From positions 1-64,000 of the forward strand of contig NZ_FPIR01000008.1 in assembly GCF_900119155.1 (NCBI RefSeq): 64,000 nt of DNA, given 5' to 3'. Below the pieces are notes generated by a model. That model did not search any database and was not told the DNA's origin. It saw only the letters and a list, made by a program, of their open reading frames with translations. Positions 8,216 to 16,181 of the stretch are shown one piece after another. A program made the position numbers and the translations under genes. The stretch's first letter is position 1, and the number at the start of each line of letters is the position of its first letter. The stretch is from Ruminococcus sp. YE71 (lineage in GTDB: Bacteria; Bacillota; Clostridia; Oscillospirales; Ruminococcaceae).

Positions 8216-8244
8216 ATTATAGCACACTGTTTTTTCCAAGTCAA
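8216..8244 (-). promoter_or_regulatory. Sigma-A promoter of the que operon
   Basis: Minus strand: TTGACT (8244-8239), 17-bp spacer, TATAAT (8221-8216). The transcript would start near 8209. A small GGCGG/CCGCC hairpin (8206-8196) precedes the aptamer. Confidence 0.9.
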
Positions 8245-8344
8245 GCAAAGACATGATTATTCACATTTTTTTTACAGCGAATACGGATAGATGACCCGCC
8301 CCCGCGCATAATATGAAATATCTGAGTAAACGGAGGTAATACTT

Positions 8345-9400
8345 ATGTCTGAAAAATATTTTCTCGGAGCTGTCTGCGGCGGAAAGTTCAGGACAGAATT
8401 CCCGCAGATGCTGTCGGATGAAAACTGCTTTACTTACATCCTCAAAGGGGGCGCGGGAACAGGGAAGTCCTCGCTGATGAAGCGTGTCGCCGAGCATTTC
8501 GAGCACGACTGCCGCGTTCAGCGCTGGTACTGCTCGTCCGACCCCGATTCTCTCGACGCTGTTGTCATCCCCGAACACCATGCGGCTATCTGCGACGGAA
8601 CAGCTCCCCACGTTTTCGAGCCCGTCTACCCGGGAGTGAGTCAGCAGTACATCGACCTCGGCAGATTCTGGGACAGAGCCGTCCTCAGCCGTGACCGTGC
8701 GAAGCTGACCGAAGCCGCCGATGCGAACAAGGCTTTGCTTGCAAGCTCTTCGCGCTACAACGAAGCGGCGTCGGTCATCTTCACCGATACGCTCCGCATC
8801 GGCGAAGCCTGCCTTGACCGTGCAAAGTCCGAAAAACTCACCGAAGAGCTTTCCGACAACCTGTTCAAAAGCAAAAAGGGAAGCGGCGGCAGGCTGTTTT
8901 TCCGCAGGCTGACCGCACTCACGGGTTCGGGAGTCATCACCCATTACGAAACGGCCGCCGACTGCAAAACCGTGTACCTTCTCCGCGACGAGCTGTCCGC
9001 CGCATCCGACGCCCTGCTGAAAAAGCTCGCGGATCTATGCGTGAAACTCGGTTTCGACGCGGTCGTTTCGCCCTCTCAGCTTGTGGACGGAACTTATCAG
9101 CATCTTGTCATCCCCGAGCTTTCGGCGGCGTTTTTAAGCGACACGGGAACTGAACCGCCGTTCAAAGCTGAACCTCTTGAGCTGACGCGGCTTTATCGCC
9201 CCGACAAACTCACCGAAATGTCCGAGCGCATAGCCATAAACAAACGTTTCGCAGAAAAACTCTCGGAAGAGGCCTCACACCTGCTCCGCGAAGCAAAGGC
9301 AGTACACGACGTGCTCGAAAGTTTCTACATCTCCGCGATGGATTTTTCGGCGGTAGACACTCTGACATCACGCCTTATCAGCGAGATAGAGAAGATGTAA
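8345..9400 (+). CDS. P-loop ATPase of unknown role (PRK06851-like)
   Basis: 351 residues. KGGAGTGKSSLMKR near residues 35-48 is a Walker A motif, followed by the conserved block CSSDPDSLDAVVIPE and CDGTAPHVFEPVYPG, which I recognise from the uncharacterised PRK06851-type ATPases of Firmicutes. The middle of the protein (about 110-190) is charged and helical, perhaps coiled coil. There is no membrane segment or signal peptide. The biochemical role is unknown. The ribosome site CGGAGG is good; no convincing promoter was found in front. Confidence 0.72.
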   Translation: MSEKYFLGAVCGGKFRTEFPQMLSDENCFTYILKGGAGTGKSSLMKRVAEHFEHDCRVQRWYCSSDPDSLDAVVIPEHHAAICDGTAPHVFEPVYPGVSQQYIDLGRFWDRAVLSRDRAKLTEAADANKALLASSSRYNEAASVIFTDTLRIGEACLDRAKSEKLTEELSDNLFKSKKGSGGRLFFRRLTALTGSGVITHYETAADCKTVYLLRDELSAASDALLKKLADLCVKLGFDAVVSPSQLVDGTYQHLVIPELSAAFLSDTGTEPPFKAEPLELTRLYRPDKLTEMSERIAINKRFAEKLSEEASHLLREAKAVHDVLESFYISAMDFSAVDTLTSRLISEIEKM

Positions 9401-9445
9401 TTTGTGAACTAGTGGCAAACATTTATCGTGAATTCTATTAACTGC

Positions 9446-9474
9446 TTGACAAGTCGGGTCAGGTAATGTATAAT
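9446..9474 (+). promoter_or_regulatory. Sigma-A promoter of the rtcB leader
   Basis: TTGACA (9446-9451), 17-bp spacer, TATAAT (9469-9474): a consensus promoter. Transcription should begin near 9481. Confidence 0.92.
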
Positions 9475-9483
9475 TATTGAAAC

Positions 9484-9582
9484 TTAGTTCGGCAAACTAA
9501 CGGAACAGATGCGCGATAACAGACGATCTTTTGCGGCACAACTTGCTGCGGTCGTCCTTTCGCACATTCTGTTCTTTTTTTT
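9484..9582 (+). ncRNA. Structured leader or small RNA ending in a terminator, before rtcB
   Basis: The transcript starts with a perfect hairpin TTAGTT/AACTAA (9484-9489/9495-9500). A rod-like stem follows, built from GAACAGA/TCTGTTC (9503-9509/9568-9574), GCG/CGC (9511-9513/9561-9563), GACGA/TCGTC (9522-9526/9552-9556) and GCGGCA/TGCTGC (9533-9538/9544-9549, one G-U). Eight T (9575-9582) follow directly, so the whole rod is an intrinsic terminator placed 19 bases before rtcB. I see no antiterminator and recognise no known riboswitch class. It could be an attenuated leader or a separate ~100-nt RNA. Confidence 0.7.
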
Positions 9583-9601
9583 ACAGAAAGAAGGAGATAA
9601 T

Positions 9602-10807
9602 ATGCTGGAATTACAAGGCAAGTACGCAACGTGCAAGGTTTTCACCGACGTGATCGACGAAAAGGCAGTCGCGCAGATAATCACGCTGCTGAATCAGCCG
9701 ATGGCAGAAGGGCAGAGCATACGCATCATGCCCGACGTCCACGCAGGTGCAGGCTGCACTATCGGTACGACTATGACCATAACCGACAAGGTCGTTCCGA
9801 ACCTTGTGGGCGTGGACATCGGCTGCGGAATGGAGACGGTAAAGCTCAGAGAAAAGCACATCGAACCCATGAAGCTCGATAAGCTGATCTACGAGAAAAT
9901 ACCCTCGGGCTTCAACATCAGAAGCAATACCCACCGATTTTTCGACGAGATCGACCTGACCGCGCTTTACTGTTATGACCATATAAACCCCATCAGAGCG
10001 GAGCGCAGTCTCGGCACCCTCGGCGGCGGGAACCACTTCATCGAAGCCGACAAGGGAAGTGACGGCAGTATCTACATTGTCATCCACTCGGGTTCGAGAC
10101 ACCTCGGCGTCGAGACCGCATCATACTATCAGGATCAGGCATACAAGCGGCTCAACGGCAGTTCGCAGAAGGACATCGACGCTCTCATCGCGGAACTGAA
10201 GAGCACGGGCAGGCAGAAGCAGATAGAATCCGAGCTGACAAAGCTCAAAAACACCAAGCGCACAAGCGTCCCGAAGGAGCTTGCCTACTGCGAGGGCGAC
10301 CTGTTCGAGCAGTATATCCACGACATGAAGATAGTTCAGCAGTTCGCGATGCTCAACCGCAGGGCGATGATGGACGAGATCATCAAGGGCATGGGTTTCC
10401 ATGTCGAGGAGCGTTTCACCACCATCCACAACTACATCGACACCGAAAATATGATACTCCGAAAGGGCGCGGTATCGGCGCAGGCAGGGGAAAAGCTGCT
10501 TATCCCGATCAATATGCGCGACGGCAGTCTCATCTGTGTCGGAAAGGGCGACCCCGACTGGAACTGTTCCGCTCCCCACGGCGCAGGCAGGCTCATGTCC
10601 CGAACGGAAGCCAAGCACAGCTTCACCGTGTCCGAGTTCAAAAAGCAGATGTCGGGCATCTACACGACGTCGGTAAGCTCATCCACCCTCGACGAATGCC
10701 CGATGGCATACAAGAGCATCGACGACATCGTCGGCAACATCGGCGGAACGGTGGAGATCACGGAAATTATAAAGCCGATCTACAACTTCAAGGCGGGCGA
10801 GGAATGA
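9602..10807 (+). CDS. rtcB: RtcB family RNA ligase
   Basis: 401 residues. RtcB joins 2',3'-cyclic phosphate ends to 5'-OH ends with GTP and Mn2+. MPDVHAGAG, GVDIGCGM (metal Cys), GTLGGGNHF, HSGSRHLG and APHGAGRLMSR (the His that is guanylylated) are all present. The start at 9602 follows AAGGAG; an ATG in frame at 9509 lies inside the leader stem and has no ribosome site. In bacteria RtcB often repairs tRNA or rRNA after stress cleavage; no RtcA, archease or RtcR gene is visible nearby. Confidence 0.92.
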   Translation: MLELQGKYATCKVFTDVIDEKAVAQIITLLNQPMAEGQSIRIMPDVHAGAGCTIGTTMTITDKVVPNLVGVDIGCGMETVKLREKHIEPMKLDKLIYEKIPSGFNIRSNTHRFFDEIDLTALYCYDHINPIRAERSLGTLGGGNHFIEADKGSDGSIYIVIHSGSRHLGVETASYYQDQAYKRLNGSSQKDIDALIAELKSTGRQKQIESELTKLKNTKRTSVPKELAYCEGDLFEQYIHDMKIVQQFAMLNRRAMMDEIIKGMGFHVEERFTTIHNYIDTENMILRKGAVSAQAGEKLLIPINMRDGSLICVGKGDPDWNCSAPHGAGRLMSRTEAKHSFTVSEFKKQMSGIYTTSVSSSTLDECPMAYKSIDDIVGNIGGTVEITEIIKPIYNFKAGEE

Positions 10808-10843
10808 GCCGCCTTTCGGTCGTGATCGGCTGATATGCGTAAC

Positions 10844-11971
10844 TCAGATAACGCGGCGGATGGAAAGATCACCCTTGTCAAGCAGGAGAAAACGGGCTTT
10901 CTTGCCGACTTCGATGCTACCGTAACTGCCGTCGATACCTATCGATCTGCACGGATTTATCGTTGCGGCTTTGACCGCACTTTCGAGGGGGATACCGAAC
11001 TCCACTGCCTTTTTCAGGCAGTCGTACAGACTGCTGGCGCTCCCTGCGAGAGTTCCGTCTCCGAGGACTGCTTTTCTGCCGTGCTTTATGACGCGGTGAC
11101 CGCCGAGGGTGTACTCACCGTCGGGCATCCCGACCGCTTCCATGCTGTCGCTGATAAGCACTATCCTGTCGCCGCCGAACAGCCTGAACGCGGCTTTCAC
11201 CGCCGTCTGCGAAAGGTGAATACCGTCGCAGATAAGCTCGGCGAAGCACCGCCCGTCATCAAAAGCCGCCCCGATGACGCCCGTATCTCTGTGATGAAAG
11301 GGCGGCATGGCGTTGAACAGGTGAGTCACATGGTCAGCACCCGCTTCAAAAGCCTTTGCCGCGGTCTCGTAGCCGCAATCGGTGTGACCCACAGAAAAGT
11401 GGAACTTCCCCGACAGCTCCGCGATAAGCCCGAGCGCACCGTCCGTTTCGGGCGCTATCGTCACAAGCGAGATAAGACCGTCGGCGGCAACCTGCCAGGC
11501 CATCAGCTTTTCGGCTGATGGCTTTTGTATGTATTCGGGTTTCTGAGCGCCGCATTTTGCCTTTGAGATGAACGGTCCTTCAAGGTGTATGCCCACAAGC
11601 TCGGAGCCTCCGTCAGAGGAATGGCGCTTCCTGTATTCAGCGGCATTTTTCAGGATAGAAGTCAGCCTGTCCTCGGGCAGGGTCATGGTGGCAGGGCAGA
11701 ATGAAGTCACCCCCCGGCTGTATTCAAAAACCGAAATAGCGTCGAGAGCTTCAAAGTCACCGTCGCAGAAGTCGTGTCCTGCACCGCCGTGAAGATGTAT
11801 ATCCGTAAGCCCCGGCAGAACATAGCACCCCGAACAGTCGATGACGTCCGCATCTACGCACGAGAGCCCGCTCCCGACATTTGTGATAACACCGCCCTCC
11901 GAAACAACATCCGCATCTTCCCGAAAGCCGCCGTCAACAAAGACAGTGCCGCCCTTTAATATAGTACCCAT
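10844..11971 (-). CDS. nagA: N-acetylglucosamine-6-phosphate deacetylase
   Basis: 375 residues. It removes acetate from GlcNAc-6-phosphate in amino-sugar and cell-wall recycling. GLTDIHLHGG is the amidohydrolase metal motif; HLEGPFI carries the metal Glu, HFSVGHTD and HLFNAMPPFHHRDTG the later His, and LISDSMEA the catalytic Asp. The start at 11971 is chosen because a longer frame to 12031 would lie inside the terminator of the tRNA gene. There is no nagB next door. It converges with rtcB. Confidence 0.92.
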   Translation of the reverse strand: MGTILKGGTVFVDGGFREDADVVSEGGVITNVGSGLSCVDADVIDCSGCYVLPGLTDIHLHGGAGHDFCDGDFEALDAISVFEYSRGVTSFCPATMTLPEDRLTSILKNAAEYRKRHSSDGGSELVGIHLEGPFISKAKCGAQKPEYIQKPSAEKLMAWQVAADGLISLVTIAPETDGALGLIAELSGKFHFSVGHTDCGYETAAKAFEAGADHVTHLFNAMPPFHHRDTGVIGAAFDDGRCFAELICDGIHLSQTAVKAAFRLFGGDRIVLISDSMEAVGMPDGEYTLGGHRVIKHGRKAVLGDGTLAGSASSLYDCLKKAVEFGIPLESAVKAATINPCRSIGIDGSYGSIEVGKKARFLLLDKGDLSIRRVI

Positions 11972-11997
11972 CCGATTCCGCCTCACAGAAAATAATG

Positions 11998-12039
11998 AAA
12001 AAAGCCCTGAAACCGCAAAGCGCGTTTTCAAGGCTTTTT
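11998..12039 (-). terminator. Terminator of tRNA-Lys
   Basis: Minus strand: AAAAAGCC-T-TGAAA-A-CGC pairs with GCG-G-TTTCA-G-GGCTTTTTT (mismatches between the blocks), starting just after the tRNA CCA end and finishing in a T run. Confidence 0.85.
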
Positions 12040-12040
12040 C

Positions 12041-12116
12041 TGGTGAGCTATCGGGGATTCGAACCCCGGACCCTTTGATTAAAAGTCAAATGCTCTGCCG
12101 ACTGAGCTAATAACTC
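12041..12116 (-). tRNA. tRNA-Lys (anticodon TTT), CCA encoded
   Basis: 76 nt on the minus strand. The acceptor GAGTTAT pairs with ATAGCTC (one G-U). TAGCTCAGTCGG is the D arm; TTTGA-CTTTTAA-TCAAA is the anticodon arm with anticodon TTT. CGGGGTTCGAATCCCCG is the T arm. The gene ends in A plus an encoded CCA. Confidence 0.97.
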
Positions 12117-12138
12117 ATGCACTCATTTGTGCTATAAT

Positions 12139-12167
12139 ATTATAGCACATCAGACCGCCTCTGTCAA
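12139..12167 (-). promoter_or_regulatory. Sigma-A promoter of tRNA-Lys, with a 20-bp palindrome
   Basis: Minus strand: TTGACA (12167-12162), 17-bp spacer, TATAAT (12144-12139). The -10 region sits in a perfect 20-bp palindrome GTGCTATAAT/ATTATAGCAC, which also gives a TATAAT on the plus strand (12134-12139) but with no matching -35. Confidence 0.9.
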
Positions 12168-12228
12168 CCACGAACAGAAAACTTCGTCAATATGCACAAG
12201 CCGCAACCATCGTCAGGGCATCAAACTG

Positions 12229-12747
12229 TCATATCATCTTACCGAAAATGTAGTCTTCCGCAACAAAACCCTCGCCGATATCTCTGTCAAGCTCGTCGAT
12301 AAGGCGCATACCCTTGTGCTTGTAGACGGATATAGCGTGTTCATTCTTGCGGTTGACGTACAGCTTTATCAGCTCAAAGCCGTTCGCACGGGCATACTTG
12401 CGTATCTGCTTGAGTATCAGCGACGCAAAACCCTTATGACGGATGTCAGCCAGCAGATACATCTTCGAGATGAAAAGATAGTCCTTGCCGTAAAGCACAT
12501 CATCGCTGCGCTTCTCAAAAGCGTAGTAACCCACGGGCAGACCGTCGATCTCGATCATGTAATACTCGGTGCCGTTTTCAAGCTGTTCCTTCAGCGATTC
12601 AAAGCTCTGCAAAGTCCTGACCATATAATCGATCTGCTGAGCGGGCAGGATCTTTCTGTAGCATTCGTGCCATATCTGGTCTGCGAGCACGGCGACGGTG
12701 CGCAGATGCTCGTCGGTCGTACACTTCTTGTATTCAAGTGTCTGCAT
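12229..12747 (-). CDS. GNAT family N-acetyltransferase
   Basis: 172 residues. It has the GNAT fold: strands before DYLFISKMYLLADIRHKG, then RHKGFASLILKQI as the acetyl-CoA pyrophosphate loop and helix, and NEHAISVYKHKGM as motif B. The N-terminal DQIWHECYRKILPAQQIDYM is typical of the RimI/YhbS-like group with a substrate pocket of unknown specificity. It lies 7 bp after the DUF815 ATPase gene and is probably co-transcribed from 13994-14022. The acceptor cannot be named. Confidence 0.88.
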   Translation of the reverse strand: MQTLEYKKCTTDEHLRTVAVLADQIWHECYRKILPAQQIDYMVRTLQSFESLKEQLENGTEYYMIEIDGLPVGYYAFEKRSDDVLYGKDYLFISKMYLLADIRHKGFASLILKQIRKYARANGFELIKLYVNRKNEHAISVYKHKGMRLIDELDRDIGEGFVAEDYIFGKMI

Positions 12748-12754
12748 ACACGTA

Positions 12755-13954
12755 TCAATCCTCCATACCTTTCAGATATTCAATGAACTGTTTAGCCACA
12801 CGGGGCGAACGTCCTGCGCGTGCGAGTGCGAAAGCCTCCGCCTGCTTGCGGACCTCCTCGATAGGCATCTTTACGCTGTACTTCTTCGCAAGGTCATCGA
12901 CAACGCTGAGATAGTTCTGCTTGTCGGGCTTGACGAAGGTAACGGTCAGTCCGAAGCGGTCGGACAGCGAAACGAGCTCCTGCATCGTATCCTTGAAGTG
13001 AATCTCGTCCCCCTTGCGGGCGGAGAAGGTCTCACGGATAAGATGGCGGCGGTTAGAGGTCGCGTAGATGCAGATGTTGTTCGCAGACGAAGCAACGCTT
13101 CCTTCGAGTATTGCCTTGAGCGCCGCGAAATCGTCGTCGTCCTCGGTGAAGCTGAGGTCGTCGATGAAGATGATGAATTTCAGCGGATTACGGCTGATCT
13201 GCTTGACGATGTCGGGGAGTTCGTGGAGCTGTTTCTTTTTCAGCTCGATAAGACGAAGCCCTCTGTCGGCGAAGTCGTTGGCTATCGCCTTGACTGTAGA
13301 GGATTTGCCCGTGCCGCAGTCTCCGTAAAGCAGAACATTGTTCGCAGGCTTGCCCGAAAGCAGTGCGAGGGTGTTGTTGATGACCTCGCCGCGCTCACGC
13401 TCGTAGCCCGAGAAATCCGAGAGCGAGATGCTGTCGGGATACTTGACGGGAACTATCTCTCCGTCCTTCGAGACGAACATATGGAACTGCGCGAAGATAC
13501 CGTATCCGAAACGGTCAAGACCGTGGATGCGGTCGGCGTAGGTCTTTGAGAAATCGCACGCCGAGGTGCGGTATCTCGGCAGGAAACCGTCGTAGTCTAT
13601 CCTGTCGAGCAGTTCATCGCAGGGAATAGTCGCAAGCTGTTCGAGCAGATAAAGCTCATTCGCAAGGCATTCGTCCAGCAGTTCGCCCGTAGGTCTGCCC
13701 TCCGCACGCTTCACGATGTAAAGATTCTCGCTCTCAAGCACGCTTTCGAGGACATACTCCGTAAGGTCGTCGGTCTCGCTGTACAGCCCCTCCACAAAAG
13801 AGCAGTAGCCTGTCACAGCTTTTTCGGTATCGCCTTCTTCGATGTAACCAAGCGTTTTTATGAGTCCTGCGATAACGGGATCATCCAGCAGACCCCTGAA
13901 AATAACGGGCGTTCTGCACGCTTCGGCGATAGTTTTGATGTCTGTCATTTTCAT
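12755..13954 (-). CDS. DUF815 family AAA+ ATPase
   Basis: 399 residues. The N-terminal 190 residues are helical. VLLYGDCGTGKSSTVKA (Walker A) follows a GYERERGEVINNT segment, then FIIFIDDLSF (Walker B) and ATSNRRHLI (sensor 1). This order and the C-terminal ARAGRSPRVAKQFIEYL match DUF815, an AAA+ group without an assigned function. No membrane segment is seen. It is first in a two-gene unit with the GNAT gene, from a strong promoter that diverges from the phospholipase-like gene. Confidence 0.85.
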   Translation of the reverse strand: MKMTDIKTIAEACRTPVIFRGLLDDPVIAGLIKTLGYIEEGDTEKAVTGYCSFVEGLYSETDDLTEYVLESVLESENLYIVKRAEGRPTGELLDECLANELYLLEQLATIPCDELLDRIDYDGFLPRYRTSACDFSKTYADRIHGLDRFGYGIFAQFHMFVSKDGEIVPVKYPDSISLSDFSGYERERGEVINNTLALLSGKPANNVLLYGDCGTGKSSTVKAIANDFADRGLRLIELKKKQLHELPDIVKQISRNPLKFIIFIDDLSFTEDDDDFAALKAILEGSVASSANNICIYATSNRRHLIRETFSARKGDEIHFKDTMQELVSLSDRFGLTVTFVKPDKQNYLSVVDDLAKKYSVKMPIEEVRKQAEAFALARAGRSPRVAKQFIEYLKGMED

Positions 13955-13993
13955 ACACTTCCTTAATGTCTTTCAGTAAAGACTTATATGTAT

Positions 13994-14022
13994 ATTATAC
14001 CACATCGATACGATGATTGCAA
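13994..14022 (-). promoter_or_regulatory. Sigma-A promoter of the DUF815-GNAT unit
   Basis: Minus strand: TTGCAA (14022-14017), 17-bp spacer, TATAAT (13999-13994). The -35 boxes of this and the divergent promoter are only 4 bp apart, so the polymerases may compete. Confidence 0.85.
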
Positions 14023-14026
14023 GTGC

Positions 14027-14055
14027 TTGACAAAACGAATATAATGTGATATGAT
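14027..14055 (+). promoter_or_regulatory. Sigma-A promoter of the phospholipase-like gene
   Basis: TTGACA (14027-14032), 17-bp spacer, TATGAT (14050-14055). Confidence 0.82.
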
Positions 14056-14109
14056 AGAAATGTCTTTGCAGACGCAGATCTGCAATATCGTATGGAGGAA
14101 AAATCAAGC

Positions 14110-15240
14110 ATGAAAAACATCTTAGCTCTGCTTCGTCCCGAACGCGCTCACGCATGGGCAAAGCAGACACATCTCGACATTACCGAAAACGCACTGGCAC
14201 TTATCGAAAGCGAAAAGAAGCAGAAGCTTATAGCTTTGACCAAGCCGTATAAAGATAAGATACTCAAAGGCAGCACCGACCCCGACCGTGAGGGCGATAT
14301 CGACAAGGGTCCCGGTACACATTATTATTCATCCGCAAGCCCTAAAGGCAAGGCGTTCGGCAAGACCGAGGGATACTATCCCAACCGTCTCGGCAACGTG
14401 GCGAAGAGCGCCCGCACCATGCTCGAAGACAACTACACCTGCGCCGTGAACCTTTACAAGAACGGCAGGGAAGCCGAGGGTCTCTATTATCTCGGCAGAG
14501 CCATCCACTTCCTTGAGGATATGAGCAACCCCGCTCACACCGCTTCGATGAAGTTCGAGGACAAGGCGACCAATCCCCACAAGGCTTTTGAAAAGCACGC
14601 CGTGAACATCGCAAAGCGCTACACCGCACAGCAGTTCGACAAGCGTCTTATCAAGACCTTCTCGGGCGACAGCTTCGAGAATGCGGCAAACAAGCTCAGC
14701 GAGACCGCGAACAAGTTCGCTCCCTCTATCACGGGTCTCGACCCGAAAGCCTTTGAGGAAGCCGTAAAGAATATGGTGCCTGTTGCCGTTCAGAACGTCG
14801 TTGCTCTTATCAACCGTTTCTGCGACGACTGCGCAAAGGACAACGCCAACTACCTCATCGACGGCATGAGCTGCCACATCAGATGCGAAGGCACGGGACT
14901 TATCCTCACTCAGGAGACAAAGGGCGTGATCCTCGACAAACTCGACCCTAAGCGTGAAAAGCCCCAGAAAATGACGCTCATCCTCGCTGATTCGGGCACC
15001 TTCGCCATCCGCGTACCCGACGGTCAGTTCCTTTCGGGCAACCTGAAGAACCTCGACACTGTACTCGGCGAAGCGCAGGGCGAACAGTTCCGTTTCACCG
15101 CACTGGGCAAGAACCGTTTCCGCATCAGCCCCGAAGTCACACGCTACGAGAAAGTGCTCGCCTGCACCAAATCGGGCGGACTCGTGCTGACCGAGCTCGA
15201 CCCCAAGGACAAAAATCAGGTCTGGATCATCAATAAGTAA
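14110..15240 (+). CDS. Zinc-dependent phospholipase C-like protein with C-terminal beta domain
   Basis: 376 residues. Residues 16-190 match the alpha-toxin/PC-PLC fold. W16, H21, D59, H71, H133, D137, H143, H157 and E161 fall where the zinc ligands lie, with the key spacings kept (H+4 D+10 H; H+4 E; D+12 H). Residues 240-376 (RCEGTGLILTQ, GQFLSGNLKN, FRISPEVTRY, GLVLTELDPKDKNQVWII) look like a beta-trefoil or other lectin-like domain. In known enzymes the zinc-bound Trp is the mature N-terminus. Here A-H-A precedes W16 but the first 15 residues are not a normal signal peptide. The start at 14110 follows GGAGG. Substrate unknown. Confidence 0.75.
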   Translation: MKNILALLRPERAHAWAKQTHLDITENALALIESEKKQKLIALTKPYKDKILKGSTDPDREGDIDKGPGTHYYSSASPKGKAFGKTEGYYPNRLGNVAKSARTMLEDNYTCAVNLYKNGREAEGLYYLGRAIHFLEDMSNPAHTASMKFEDKATNPHKAFEKHAVNIAKRYTAQQFDKRLIKTFSGDSFENAANKLSETANKFAPSITGLDPKAFEEAVKNMVPVAVQNVVALINRFCDDCAKDNANYLIDGMSCHIRCEGTGLILTQETKGVILDKLDPKREKPQKMTLILADSGTFAIRVPDGQFLSGNLKNLDTVLGEAQGEQFRFTALGKNRFRISPEVTRYEKVLACTKSGGLVLTELDPKDKNQVWIINK

Positions 15241-15246
15241 AACAAC

Positions 15247-15277
15247 AAGGGCACCGCGTTGAATGCGCAGTGCCCTT
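15247..15277. terminator. Bidirectional terminator between the phospholipase-like gene and cheX
   Basis: AAGGGCAC (15247-15254) pairs with GTGCCCTT (15270-15277), with a GCG/GCG inner region. TTTAATTATT follows on the plus strand and a TTGTTGTTTTAC tail on the minus strand. Confidence 0.82.
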
Positions 15278-15297
15278 TAATTATTCGTTTACCGTAT

Positions 15298-16179
15298 TCA
15301 GAAAGAGATAGCGAAAGCGACCTCACCGAATGTGAACTGAACGGGGATAAGGAAGGTCTCGCGTCCTATCTCGCAGGGGTCGCCCTTTGTGAAGGCAAGG
15401 GGAGTGAGCGAGATCTCGGTACCGCTCTCGTTCGATTCGTTTACGGCGTACAGACCGTTGCAGACATTAAGGAACTCGGCAACGCTCGCGTCATCGAATT
15501 CAGGGTCGGCAACGTAAGCGTCCTTCGCGAAACGCTTTGCAAAAGTCCTGTACTCATACTCGCCCGTAGCGATAACGGTCACGCCCGAGTAAGCGCCCGT
15601 GATGTCCTGACGGACAGTGCGCTCTGCCTCGACGCTCTTGACTATCTCCGCCTCAAGCGGAGTGAAGTCATCGCCGATGAATCTGATAAGGCTCTTGAAA
15701 AGGAGCGTAGCGTAGCTGGTATAAAGACGCGCATTCGCCGCAGTCCCGAAATGGAAGAACTCCTTTACCAGCATACCCATCTTGTCGTTGCTCTCGGCAT
15801 TGAGATCCTCGTCTTCGATGGAAAGGTCCTGCTTGTAGGTGTTGATCGCGGTCTCGAAATCCGCATTGGACAGAACGCCCATATTCACGAGGGTCTGACC
15901 CAGCAGCAGATAGTCGGTAGGCTGCTTTGACAGCAGTTTTTCAACGTCCTCGGCAGCGATGTATCCCAGCTCGACCGCAAGATCGCCGAAACGCTTGTCC
16001 ACCGTCTGCTGAGTGACATTTACGATCTCGACCTGTTCGGATGTCATAAGACCCTCATTGATAGCCAGAACACCGAGTCTCATACGGGTGTTCTTCTTCT
16101 CGTCGAGCGCCTTTGCGAGCTGTTCTTTGGTCACAAGACCGTTATTGAGCAGAAATCCTCCGAAAAACTGTGAAAACAT
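15298..16179 (-). CDS. CheX-like phosphatase with four MshEN-like repeats
   Basis: 293 residues. The N-terminus holds four repeats of exactly 29 residues with glycines at 7/14, 36/43, 65/72 and 94/101 (RLGVLAINEGLMTSEQV, RFGDLAVELGYIAAEDV, LLGQTLVNMGVLSNADF). This is the pattern of the MshEN (type II secretion ATPase N-terminal) motif, which in MshE binds c-di-GMP. Residues about 135-293 resemble CheX, with E235-x-x-N238 and G242 where CheX has its catalytic Glu/Asn that dephosphorylate CheY. The stand-alone receiver gene ends 2 bp upstream. c-di-GMP binding and phosphatase action are inferred. No other chemotaxis or flagellar gene is in the window. Confidence 0.75.
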   Translation of the reverse strand: MFSQFFGGFLLNNGLVTKEQLAKALDEKKNTRMRLGVLAINEGLMTSEQVEIVNVTQQTVDKRFGDLAVELGYIAAEDVEKLLSKQPTDYLLLGQTLVNMGVLSNADFETAINTYKQDLSIEDEDLNAESNDKMGMLVKEFFHFGTAANARLYTSYATLLFKSLIRFIGDDFTPLEAEIVKSVEAERTVRQDITGAYSGVTVIATGEYEYRTFAKRFAKDAYVADPEFDDASVAEFLNVCNGLYAVNESNESGTEISLTPLAFTKGDPCEIGRETFLIPVQFTFGEVAFAISF

Positions 16180-16181
16180 TA

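Noticed and set aside
9509-9601. Upstream in-frame ATG giving rtcB a 31-residue extension
   Set aside because: It lies in the terminator stem, has no ribosome site, and the extension is unlike RtcB N-termini.
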